This document shows positions 1-6,392 of a DNA stretch of 11,724 nt, one piece after another. The DNA comes from an uncultured Sphingomonas sp. (lineage in GTDB: Bacteria; Pseudomonadota; Alphaproteobacteria; Sphingomonadales; Sphingomonadaceae), in assembly GCA_946886845.1 (NCBI GenBank), contig CAMPJH010000034.1, positions 1 to 11,724 of the forward strand, in the 5' to 3' direction. The first letter of the stretch is position 1; each line of letters opens with the position of its first letter. A program made the position numbers and the translations under genes. Below the pieces are notes generated by a model, which did no database searches, was not told the DNA's origin, and was given only the letters and a program-made list of their open reading frames with translations.

Positions 1-2
1 GC

Positions 3-623
3 CTAGCGTCGCAGCCGCGCAGAAGCGGCCATCGCCTCGAAATCGGTGAGCGCGCTCGGGAAATAGTGTGACCGGACGGCGTCGATCATGATCAGGTAGA
101 GCCGTCCGTCGGTCACCACGCCCACCGCCCTGCCCTTGCGCCACACTTCGTCGCCGTCGAGATGCTCGAAGTCGAACTGAAAGCCGGGCTGGCCGAGAAA
201 CGGCCGTGGCTGCAGCGACAGAGTGCGGAAATCCACCGCTCCGCCGCGCACCCGGAAGGCGCTTTCGAGCATCGCCTGGATTTCCGGAGCCGTCATGTTC
301 GAATGGAACCGCGGCACCTGCTGCGCGTCGCTCTTGTCGGTGCGGATGAGGAATTTGCCGTGCGGAAGCCCGCTGACGAAGGAGACGTTGTCGAGCAGCG
401 GCCCGTTGAGCGTCCAATCCTCGACCCAGCGGACGTCGTCGAAGAAGATCCGGCGCTGGCGGTTCCACGGCCGCGGCGGAGTGACCGCCAGCGATCCGTC
501 GCCGACGTTGACGCTGCGCGCCCGGACCAGGCTGTAGTAATTGCTGAAGCCGCCGCCGCCGTCGACGCAGGCGGACAGCGGCAGGGCCAAAGCGGCAATC
601 GCAAGCTTGATGGTCCGGTTCAT
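3..623 (-). CDS. predicted lipoprotein of unknown function
   Basis: This 206-residue protein begins with a short basic stretch, a hydrophobic segment and the lipobox LSAC, with the lipidated cysteine at residue 19. It is therefore probably exported by Sec and anchored in a membrane as a lipoprotein. A glycine-rich linker (GGGG) follows the cysteine. The remainder looks like a compact, mostly beta-type soluble domain with several aromatic residues, and I recognise no catalytic motif or named family. It is the last gene of the minus-strand group, starting 8 bases after the stop of the M48 protease gene. An AGGGA ribosome binding site lies just before the ATG. The spacing implies co-transcription with the protease, so a joint envelope role is plausible but is inference. 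The stop codon sits at the extreme left edge, so downstream context is unseen. Confidence 0.8.
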   Translation of the reverse strand: MNRTIKLAIAALALPLSACVDGGGGFSNYYSLVRARSVNVGDGSLAVTPPRPWNRQRRIFFDDVRWVEDWTLNGPLLDNVSFVSGLPHGKFLIRTDKSDAQQVPRFHSNMTAPEIQAMLESAFRVRGGAVDFRTLSLQPRPFLGQPGFQFDFEHLDGDEVWRKGRAVGVVTDGRLYLIMIDAVRSHYFPSALTDFEAMAASARLRR

Positions 624-631
624 GGCTATCC

Positions 632-1861
632 CTAGCCGATCATCTGGCGGATGAAGGGCGCGTCGGTCGCGTCCGGCTTCATGGTCAGGTAGCGCGCCAG
701 CGCCGCCCGCCCTTCCGGCTGCCGTCCCTGCCTGATCAGCGACAGTCCGTGCCAGCGGAATGCCTCCGGCGGGGCGTCGGGATAAGCGACGGCGATCGCA
801 TAGCTCTTTTCGGCGCGGGCCATGTCGCCCTCGCTGTCGCGGTTTCGAAGCCGCCAGATCTCACCTTCATAGAAGCGCAGCGGCCCGTTCCAGCCGTCGA
901 TCGCCAACGTCTCGATTACATATTGGCTTGCGCCGGGGTCGTTGAGCTTGACCTGGTCGTCGAGCATCATCTGCCGGATCGGGGCGATGGCTTCGAGGTA
1001 GCGCGTCCGGCCGGTATCGTAAGTCCGCCCAGGAACCGTCAGCTCCATCGCCGTCGCCCTGAGGTCGGCGAGGCGGCTATCCGCAGCGGGATGAGTATCG
1101 AACAGGCCGTAGCCGCGGTCACGGCGCTTGCGGCGATAGCGGGCGCTGGCATCGAGCTCGCCGATCAGCTGGCCCCAAGTGTTCGACATTTCGATCGGCG
1201 CATAGCCGGCCTCGGCGATCAGCTTGGCGCCCATCGCGTCGGCCTCGGCCTCGAGCTCCCGGCTGTAGCGGAACAGCGACAGGATGGCGCCGAGTTCGGC
1301 CAGCCGGACGAAGTCGCCGGTATAGACCCCGGCACCGGCGCCGCCGACTCCTGCGACCATTGCCCCGATCGACAGGAAGTCGGTCTTGCGGCGCATGTCG
1401 CGCCACTGGCGGATCATGTGGCGGCGCAGGAAATGACCGGACTCATGGGCAATCACCCCGGCCAGCTGCGCCTCGTTGCGCATCCGCAGCAGCAGGCCGG
1501 AGAAGACGATTGCGAAGCCGGTCGGGAACATCATCGCATTGAATTCGGGGATTCGCGCGACATAGATTCGCATGTCGCTGGCGGCGGGGCCGCCGACCTT
1601 GCCGATCAGGTCGCGGACATAAGCGGTGACGCCCTCGTCCTCGATCAGCAGGTTGGAGCCGGCGATTTCCTCCTCGACTCGCTCCATCTGCTGCCACAGG
1701 CCCTGCTCGTCCTTGTCGGGGGGGCGGTAGCCGGGGCCGATCAACGGCACCATGTCGGCCGGCCGGATTCGCGCCTGCGCCACCCCGGCCATCGACGCCG
1801 CGGCAAGCGCTCCGCCGCCGGCCAGCAGCGAGCGACGGTCGATTGCGCAGCGGACGCACAT
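632..1861 (-). CDS. M48 family zinc metalloprotease with TPR-like C-terminus (BepA/YfgC-like)
   Basis: This 409-residue protein carries the gluzincin motif HESGH (residues 139-143), where H139 and H143 bind zinc and E140 is catalytic. The expected third ligand is E204 in the RELEAEAD segment, 65 residues after H139, the same separation I recall for E. coli BepA. The N-terminus has DRRSLLAGGG (residues 8-17), a hydrophobic stretch and an AQA cleavage site near residue 30, which resembles a twin-arginine signal. Residues about 345-400 look like TPR helices. The layout matches periplasmic M48 proteases that work in outer-membrane protein assembly and quality control. The ATG at 1861 was chosen because it overlaps the upstream stop (TGATG) and gives a complete signal peptide. 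The frame stays open further upstream only as a shadow of the neighbouring lipoprotein gene. The family call is secure; the exact substrate is unknown. Confidence 0.93.
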   Translation of the reverse strand: MCVRCAIDRRSLLAGGGALAAASMAGVAQARIRPADMVPLIGPGYRPPDKDEQGLWQQMERVEEEIAGSNLLIEDEGVTAYVRDLIGKVGGPAASDMRIYVARIPEFNAMMFPTGFAIVFSGLLLRMRNEAQLAGVIAHESGHFLRRHMIRQWRDMRRKTDFLSIGAMVAGVGGAGAGVYTGDFVRLAELGAILSLFRYSRELEAEADAMGAKLIAEAGYAPIEMSNTWGQLIGELDASARYRRKRRDRGYGLFDTHPAADSRLADLRATAMELTVPGRTYDTGRTRYLEAIAPIRQMMLDDQVKLNDPGASQYVIETLAIDGWNGPLRFYEGEIWRLRNRDSEGDMARAEKSYAIAVAYPDAPPEAFRWHGLSLIRQGRQPEGRAALARYLTMKPDATDAPFIRQMIG

Positions 1862-2640
1862 CAGCGCTGCGCCTTTTTCGCTCGGCGAATGTCGAGGCCA
1901 GGCTTCATCCGGCCGAGCAGCCGCTCGACCATTTGCGCCGCGCCGTCGGGCGTTCGGATGTCGCCCAGATTGATCCCGGCAACCTGCGTGCCGGTCTGGA
2001 GCACGTTGAACCACACCACCTCGCCGGTCTTGAGGTCGACCAGCGAAGCATAAGCCAGCTGGCCGCCGCCGCCGATATTGGGAGCGCAAAAGCCGACGGC
2101 GCAGCCGGCGATGCCGAGCACCTGCAGCGCGACCCGCCCGGTGGATGCGAAGCTGTCCTCGGCGTGCAGGAACAGCATATAGTCGAAGCCGGCTCTCTCG
2201 CCGAATTCGACCGCGTCGCGCCCGAGCGTATATTCGAGGCCTCGGCGGCTCTTGGTCGGCAGATAGACGCCGAGATATTTGTGATAGACGATCGACTGGG
2301 CGACGACATAGTTGAGCCGCTCGATCTCGGCGGCCGTCTCGGCGTCGACTCCCGGGACGTCGCTCCTGCGCTCGACGACCAGCACGTCGCCGCCGCGCTG
2401 CGCCTGCTGCGCCTTGATCGCCGCGATGATGTTGGCCCGCGCGGCCTCGGTCCAGTCGGCGCGCGGCTCGGTCATCCCGCCGGTAGTGACCGATCCCACG
2501 CTGACGTCCGGCCGAAGGACCAGCAGCTTGTACTCGCCCTGCGGCGGAGTGAATTGCAGGTCGGCATATTGGCGCGTCTGCACGCAGGCGCTCGCCGAGA
2601 CGCTCAGCGCGGCGGCGATCGCGATGCCCGATGGACGCAT
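1861..2640 (-). CDS. predicted secreted or lipid-anchored protein of unknown function
   Basis: This is a 259-residue protein with a short hydrophobic leader ending in ASAC, cysteine at residue 19. The lipobox is imperfect, with alanine rather than Leu/Val/Ile at -3, so lipidation is likely but less certain than ordinary export. The mature part begins with a strand-rich segment (YKLLVLRPDVSVGSV), includes a charged helical region around residues 65-115, and has a hydrophobic glycine-rich patch near residues 175-195 with two cysteines. It ends in a lysine/arginine-rich tail. I do not recognise a catalytic motif. GGGGAG lies nine bases before the ATG, a good ribosome binding site. Its stop codon shares one base with the start of the M48 protease (TGATG), implying coupled translation and probably a shared envelope task. 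It is first after the 96-base gap behind gatB and may have its own promoter. Confidence 0.8.
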   Translation of the reverse strand: MRPSGIAIAAALSVSASACVQTRQYADLQFTPPQGEYKLLVLRPDVSVGSVTTGGMTEPRADWTEAARANIIAAIKAQQAQRGGDVLVVERRSDVPGVDAETAAEIERLNYVVAQSIVYHKYLGVYLPTKSRRGLEYTLGRDAVEFGERAGFDYMLFLHAEDSFASTGRVALQVLGIAGCAVGFCAPNIGGGGQLAYASLVDLKTGEVVWFNVLQTGTQVAGINLGDIRTPDGAAQMVERLLGRMKPGLDIRRAKKAQR

Positions 2641-2736
2641 GGACGAATTCTCCCCGGCGGCCGCCGCGTGACGGCCCGCCCTCGAAACCCACTCAACTCC
2701 AATTGCAGGAAAACCGCAAGCTTTTGAACGGCCTAG
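2641..2736 (-). promoter_or_regulatory. 96-base gap between gatB and the envelope cluster, possible promoter
   Basis: This is the only gap of notable size inside the minus-strand gene series. Its gatB-proximal half (about 2688-2736) is clearly richer in A and T than the surrounding coding DNA, as promoter regions in high-GC genomes often are. I see no clear -35/-10 pair and no strong hairpin followed by a T run, so neither a promoter nor a terminator is demonstrated. A GGCCG/CGGCC inverted repeat with an 8-base loop lies closer to the lipoprotein start. Confidence 0.35.
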
Positions 2737-4206
2737 CTAGTCGAGCTTGGCCCGCAACCGTTCGTTGACGATCTTGGGATTGGCCTTGCCGCCCATCGCC
2801 TTCATCACCTGGCCGACGAAAAAGCCGAACAAAGGCGCCTTGCCGCCCTTATACTCGGCGACCTTGTCGGCGTTGGCGGCGAGGATCTCGTCGATCCGTG
2901 CGTCGATCTCGCCGGTGTCGCTGGTCTGCTTGAGTCCGCGCTTCTCGACGATTTCGGCGGCACCCTCGCCGGTCTCGAGCATGATCTCGAACACCTGCTT
3001 GGCAAGCGTGCTCGACAAGGTGCCGTCGGCGACCAGCTTCAACAACTCCGCGGCCTGGGCCGGGCTGACCGGGCTCTGCTCGATCGTCGTGCCGATCCGG
3101 TTGAGCGCCCCGAAATATTCCGAAGCCGTCCAGTTCGCCGCCGCCTTCGGCTCGGCGCCGCTGTCGAGCAAAGCGTCGAACCAGCGGGCGATCTCGACGT
3201 CGGCAGTCAAGACGCTGGCGTTGTAGGGCGTGATTCCGAGGCTCTCGTAGCGCTTGCGCTTGGCGTCGGGCAGCTCGGGCAGGCTCGCCCGGCATTCGTC
3301 GAGGAACGCCTCGTCGAGCTCGACCGGAAGCAGGTCCGGGTCGGGGAAGTAGCGATAATCGTGCGCTTCCTCCTTCGACCGCAGCGCCCGGGTGACGCCC
3401 TGGTCGGGGTCGTACAGCCGGGTTTCCTGGATGACCCGGCCCCCCTCCTCGATGACGGCGATCTGGCGCTTCGCCTCATGCTCGATGGCGGCCATGACGA
3501 AGCGCACCGAATTGACGTTCTTGGTCTCGGTTCGGGTGCCGAGCTCGCCGCCCGGCTTGCGCACGCTGACGTTGACGTCGGCGCGCATCGAACCTTCCTC
3601 CATATTGCCGTCGCACGAGCCGACGTAGCGCAGGATTGCCCGCAGCTTCCTTAGATAAGCCCCGGCTTCGGCTGGAGAGCGCATGTCCGGCCGCGAGACG
3701 ATCTCCATCAGCGCTACGCCTGCCCGGTTGAGGTCGACATAGGACATGGTCGCATGCTGGTCGTGCATCAGCTTGCCGGCATCCTGCTCGACATGGATGC
3801 GCTCGATACCGACCGTCTTGGCCGAGCTTTCGTCCTGCTCGTCGAGCAGGATCTCGACCTCGCCCTCGCCGACCAGCGGGTGGTAGAGCTGGCTGATCTG
3901 ATAGCCCTGCGGCAAGTCGGCGTAGAAGTAATTCTTGCGGTCGAAGCGGCTCCAGCGGTTGACCTTCGCCTCGAGCGCCATGCCGGTCCGAACCGCCTGG
4001 CGAATGCACTCGCGATTGGGCACCGGCAGCATCCCCGGCATCGCCGCGTCGATCAGCGACACCTGCGTGTTCGGCTCCGCCCCGAAAGCGGTCGCGGCGC
4101 CCGAGAACAGCTTGGAAGCTGTCGCGGTGATCTGGGCATGGACCTCGAGGCCGATCACCACCTCCCACTCGCCGCTCGCGCCCTTGAGTCGATAGGTTTC
4201 GCTCAT
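2737..4206 (-). CDS. gatB: Asp-tRNA(Asn)/Glu-tRNA(Gln) amidotransferase subunit B
   Basis: GatB (489 residues) is the tRNA-binding kinase subunit of GatCAB. It activates the side-chain carboxylate of misacylated Glu-tRNA(Gln) or Asp-tRNA(Asn) with ATP so that ammonia from GatA can amidate it in the cytoplasm. Recognisable segments are [10 protein letters not shown] (residues 16-25), [11 protein letters not shown] (96-106), [12 protein letters not shown] (138-149), the family signature around DLNRAG (158-163), and YRYFPDPDL (284-292). The C-terminal YqeY-like tail is present, so the length is normal. The signature reads VALMEI where the usual form has VPLxEI, a small deviation. The ATG at 4206 was chosen because it gives the conserved N-terminus and overlaps the preceding stop as ATGA. 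A longer open frame to 4371 lies over the upstream gene. Its own ribosome binding site is weak, consistent with coupled translation. Confidence 0.97.
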   Translation of the reverse strand: MSETYRLKGASGEWEVVIGLEVHAQITATASKLFSGAATAFGAEPNTQVSLIDAAMPGMLPVPNRECIRQAVRTGMALEAKVNRWSRFDRKNYFYADLPQGYQISQLYHPLVGEGEVEILLDEQDESSAKTVGIERIHVEQDAGKLMHDQHATMSYVDLNRAGVALMEIVSRPDMRSPAEAGAYLRKLRAILRYVGSCDGNMEEGSMRADVNVSVRKPGGELGTRTETKNVNSVRFVMAAIEHEAKRQIAVIEEGGRVIQETRLYDPDQGVTRALRSKEEAHDYRYFPDPDLLPVELDEAFLDECRASLPELPDAKRKRYESLGITPYNASVLTADVEIARWFDALLDSGAEPKAAANWTASEYFGALNRIGTTIEQSPVSPAQAAELLKLVADGTLSSTLAKQVFEIMLETGEGAAEIVEKRGLKQTSDTGEIDARIDEILAANADKVAEYKGGKAPLFGFFVGQVMKAMGGKANPKIVNERLRAKLD

Positions 4207-4607
4207 TTTGAGTGCCTGAACAGGAAGAATTGCGAGGAAATAACCACCGCGAACGCCGCTGCCCAGCCGACGACGACCGGCAGCAGCGCCGTCAGGTCGA
4301 GATAGGTGTCGCCGCGGATCGCGTAAAAGAAGGCGAGCCCGCCGACGCACACTCCGAGCGGGATCTTCCACGAGCCCTTGTGGGTGCCCTTCAGCACATG
4401 GACGAGGTTACGGATTGCCACCAGCAGGCAGACCAGGATGACCAGCGCCAAGGCGAGGATCAGCCCGCGATGGCCGTCGAGGCTGTGCTGGCCGAGGACG
4501 TCGCCGATATAGCCGCCCAGCGCCGCCCCGAAGATGACGTTGATCAGGTCGATCCGGCGATCGAGCTCGCGTTCCTGCTCGGCGCGTTCGCGTTCGTTCA
4601 CCACCAT
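4203..4607 (-). CDS. small four-helix membrane protein of unknown function inside the gat operon
   Basis: The product is 134 residues from the ATG at 4607. A highly charged N-terminal stretch (residues 4-20) is followed by about four hydrophobic segments near 22-40, 48-68, 82-97 and 106-128, then a short basic tail. This is an inner-membrane protein, and I recognise no catalytic motif or named family. The start is ambiguous: ATG GTG GTG stand in tandem at 4607, 4604 and 4601. The third GTG forms a GTGA overlap with the gatA stop and has GGAG eight bases upstream, so it may be the true initiator. The stop overlaps the gatB ATG as ATGA. The gene is therefore translationally locked between gatA and gatB. 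Membership in the operon is clear, but any functional link to tRNA amidation is only inference. Confidence 0.85.
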   Translation of the reverse strand: MVVNERERAEQERELDRRIDLINVIFGAALGGYIGDVLGQHSLDGHRGLILALALVILVCLLVAIRNLVHVLKGTHKGSWKIPLGVCVGGLAFFYAIRGDTYLDLTALLPVVVGWAAAFAVVISSQFFLFRHSK

Positions 4608-6064
4608 TTCTCCGGCCGATGGGTGAAGCCGGCGCGTTCCTCGATGGCCAGCGCGGCGTTGAGCACGCTTTGCTCGTCGAGCTCCGGCCCGATCAGGTGC
4701 AGCCCGAGCGGCAGCCCGGCCTCGTCGAGCCCGCCCGGGACCGACATCGCCGGCAGACCCGCCAGGCTGGCCGGAACCGCGAACACGTCGTTCAAATACA
4801 TGGCGATCGGGTCGGCGCTCTTGTCCCCCAAGGCAAACGCCGCCGACGGCGCGGTCGGGGTGAGGATCAGGTCGCACTGCTCGAACGCCAAGGCGAAGTC
4901 GCGCTTGATCAAGCTCCGCACCTTCTGCGCCTTGGTGAAATACGCGTCGTAGAAGCCGGCCGACAGCACATAGGTGCCGATCATGATCCGCCTTTTGACT
5001 TCGGCGCCGAAGCCGGCGGCACGCGTCGCGCAATACATGGCGTCGAGCGACCCCTTGCCCTCGCGCAACCCGTAGCGGACCCCGTCGTAGCGGGCGAGGT
5101 TCGACGAGGCTTCGGCCGGGGCGATGATGTAATAGGTCGGAAGCGCATATTTGGTGTGCGGCAGGCTGATCTCGACCGGCGTCGCGCCGGCGTCGGTCAG
5201 CCACTCGATCCCCTTGTCCCACAGCGCATTGATCTCGCCCGGCACTCCGTCGATCCGATACTCCATGGGAATACCGATGCGCTTGCCCTTCAGATCGCTC
5301 GACAATCCGGCTTCCCAATCGGGCAACGGCAAGTCCAGAGAGGTCGAGTCCTTCGGATCGAAACCGGCCATCGCCTGGAGCAGGATCGCGCAGTCGCGGA
5401 CCGTCCTTGCCAGCGGCCCCGCCTGGTCGAGCGAGCTGGCGAACGCCACGATCCCCCAGCGCGAGCAGCGTCCGTAAGTCGGCTTGATGCCGCAAATGCC
5501 GGTGAAGGCGGCGGGCTGGCGGATCGAGCCGCCGGTGTCGGTGCCGGTCACCCCCGGCGCTATGCCCGCGGCAACCGCCGCCGCCGAGCCGCCCGATGAA
5601 CCGCCGGGCGTCAGCGCCGCGTTGCTCCCGTCCTTGCGCCGCCATGGGCTGATGACCGGGCCGTAGGCGCTGGTCTCGTTCGACGAGCCCATCGCGAACT
5701 CGTCCATGTTGAGCTTGCCGAGCATCCCCGCGCCGGCGTTGCGCAAATTCGCCGTGACCGTGCTTTCGTAGGGCGGGCGGAAGTCCTTGAGGATCCGGCT
5801 TCCGGCGGTCGTGTCGACCCCCTCGGTGGCGAACAAATCCTTGATGCCGAGAGGGATGCCGGCGAGCGGACCCGACGACTTGCCGGAATCGGCGGCCTCG
5901 GCCGCTGCCAGCGCATCGTCGGGCGTCTCGACCGTATAGGCGTTCAGTCCGCGCGCGTCCGCCACCGCCGCATTGTACGCCTCGGCAATTTCGCGCGCGC
6001 TGAACTCGCCGCCACGAAGCCCGTCGCGAAGCTCGGCGATCGAAAGTGACGTCAGCTCGCTCAC
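4598..6064 (-). CDS. gatA: Asp-tRNA(Asn)/Glu-tRNA(Gln) amidotransferase subunit A
   Basis: GatA (488 residues) is the glutaminase subunit of GatCAB. It hydrolyses glutamine and channels ammonia to GatB. It belongs to the amidase signature family and keeps the Ser-cisSer-Lys triad: K75 in GIKDLF, S156 in the glycine/serine-rich GGSSGGS loop, and nucleophile S180 in TGGSIRQP. The S156-S180 spacing of 24 is the family value. The length is normal and both ends look complete (C-terminus PEKWW). The start is GTG at 6064, which overlaps the gatC stop as GTGA and has AAGG seven bases upstream. The 3' end overlaps the small membrane-protein gene by up to 10 bases. GatA assignment rather than a generic amidase is supported by the adjacent gatC and nearby gatB. 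Confidence 0.97.
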   Translation of the reverse strand: MSELTSLSIAELRDGLRGGEFSAREIAEAYNAAVADARGLNAYTVETPDDALAAAEAADSGKSSGPLAGIPLGIKDLFATEGVDTTAGSRILKDFRPPYESTVTANLRNAGAGMLGKLNMDEFAMGSSNETSAYGPVISPWRRKDGSNAALTPGGSSGGSAAAVAAGIAPGVTGTDTGGSIRQPAAFTGICGIKPTYGRCSRWGIVAFASSLDQAGPLARTVRDCAILLQAMAGFDPKDSTSLDLPLPDWEAGLSSDLKGKRIGIPMEYRIDGVPGEINALWDKGIEWLTDAGATPVEISLPHTKYALPTYYIIAPAEASSNLARYDGVRYGLREGKGSLDAMYCATRAAGFGAEVKRRIMIGTYVLSAGFYDAYFTKAQKVRSLIKRDFALAFEQCDLILTPTAPSAAFALGDKSADPIAMYLNDVFAVPASLAGLPAMSVPGGLDEAGLPLGLHLIGPELDEQSVLNAALAIEERAGFTHRPEKWW

Positions 6065-6348
6065 TCGATCACCTTCGGCACCGCGAAGAAGCCGTGCTCG
6101 GCGTCCGGCGCATTGGCGAGGATGGCGTCGCGGCAGTCGCCGTCGGTGACCGCGTCTTCGCGCAGCCGGAGCTTCTGCTCGATCACCGTTGCCAGCGGCT
6201 CGACTCCGTCTGTGTCGACTTCACCCAGCTGCTCGACCCATCCGAGGATGTTGTTGAGCTCGGGCACCAAGCGCTCGACCTCCTCCTCGCTCATGGCGAT
6301 TCGGGCGAGGTTGGCGATGTGGCGGACCTGTTCGGGTGTGACGGACAT
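6061..6348 (-). CDS. gatC: Asp-tRNA(Asn)/Glu-tRNA(Gln) amidotransferase subunit C
   Basis: GatC (95 residues) is the small structural subunit that wraps around GatA and stabilises its contact with GatB. The family pattern is plain: an N-terminal helix [16 protein letters not shown] (residues 8-23), then [15 protein letters not shown] (27-41), a [10 protein letters not shown] turn (44-53), and a C-terminal tail with FFAVPKVIE. The length is typical. The stop overlaps the gatA GTG start as GTGA. The start lacks a clean AGGAGG site; only a GGCGG lies upstream and it falls within a hairpin right before the ATG. The gene follows the DUF4153 gene by 44 bases, so it may be read from that gene's promoter or from an internal one. 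Confidence 0.96.
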   Translation of the reverse strand: MSVTPEQVRHIANLARIAMSEEEVERLVPELNNILGWVEQLGEVDTDGVEPLATVIEQKLRLREDAVTDGDCRDAILANAPDAEHGFFAVPKVIE

Positions 6349-6350
6349 GT

Positions 6351-6372
6351 GCGCCGCCGATAGCGGCGGTGC
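6351..6372 (-). promoter_or_regulatory. GC-rich hairpin immediately upstream of the gatC start
   Basis: On the transcribed strand CCGCCG, loop CUAU, CGGCGG form a perfect six-pair stem. It is extended by two more pairs beyond one A-C mismatch. The extended structure ends two bases before the gatC ATG and contains the only SD-like bases (GGCGG). No T run follows, so it is not a standard intrinsic terminator. It could limit initiation at gatC or be part of an mRNA end or processing site behind the DUF4153 gene. The fold is seen directly; any function is inference. Confidence 0.45.
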
Positions 6373-6392
6373 CTGCGCCCTTCAACTGCCGA

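Noticed and set aside
749..2053. 434-residue plus-strand open frame opposite the protease and lipoprotein genes
   Set aside because: It is antisense to two well-supported genes, has no ribosome binding site or recognisable domain, and is the type of long shadow frame expected in high-GC DNA.
1862..2692. Upstream extension of the M48 protease frame giving a 686-residue protein
   Set aside because: The extension overlaps the lipoprotein gene in another frame, has an arginine-rich low-complexity composition, and the internal ATG at 1861 gives a proper signal peptide and stop/start overlap.
2641..2736. Intrinsic terminator behind gatB
   Set aside because: No stable stem followed by a T run was found; the A/T-rich stretch alone is not enough.
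4207..4371. Longer gatB start at 4371
   Set aside because: It would overlap the small membrane protein gene and add an arginine-rich leader not found in GatB; the ATG at 4206 begins the conserved protein.
4608..5645. 480-residue minus-strand frame reading into the small membrane protein
   Set aside because: The upstream part is a shadow of gatA in another frame; only the last 134 codons make a sensible membrane protein.
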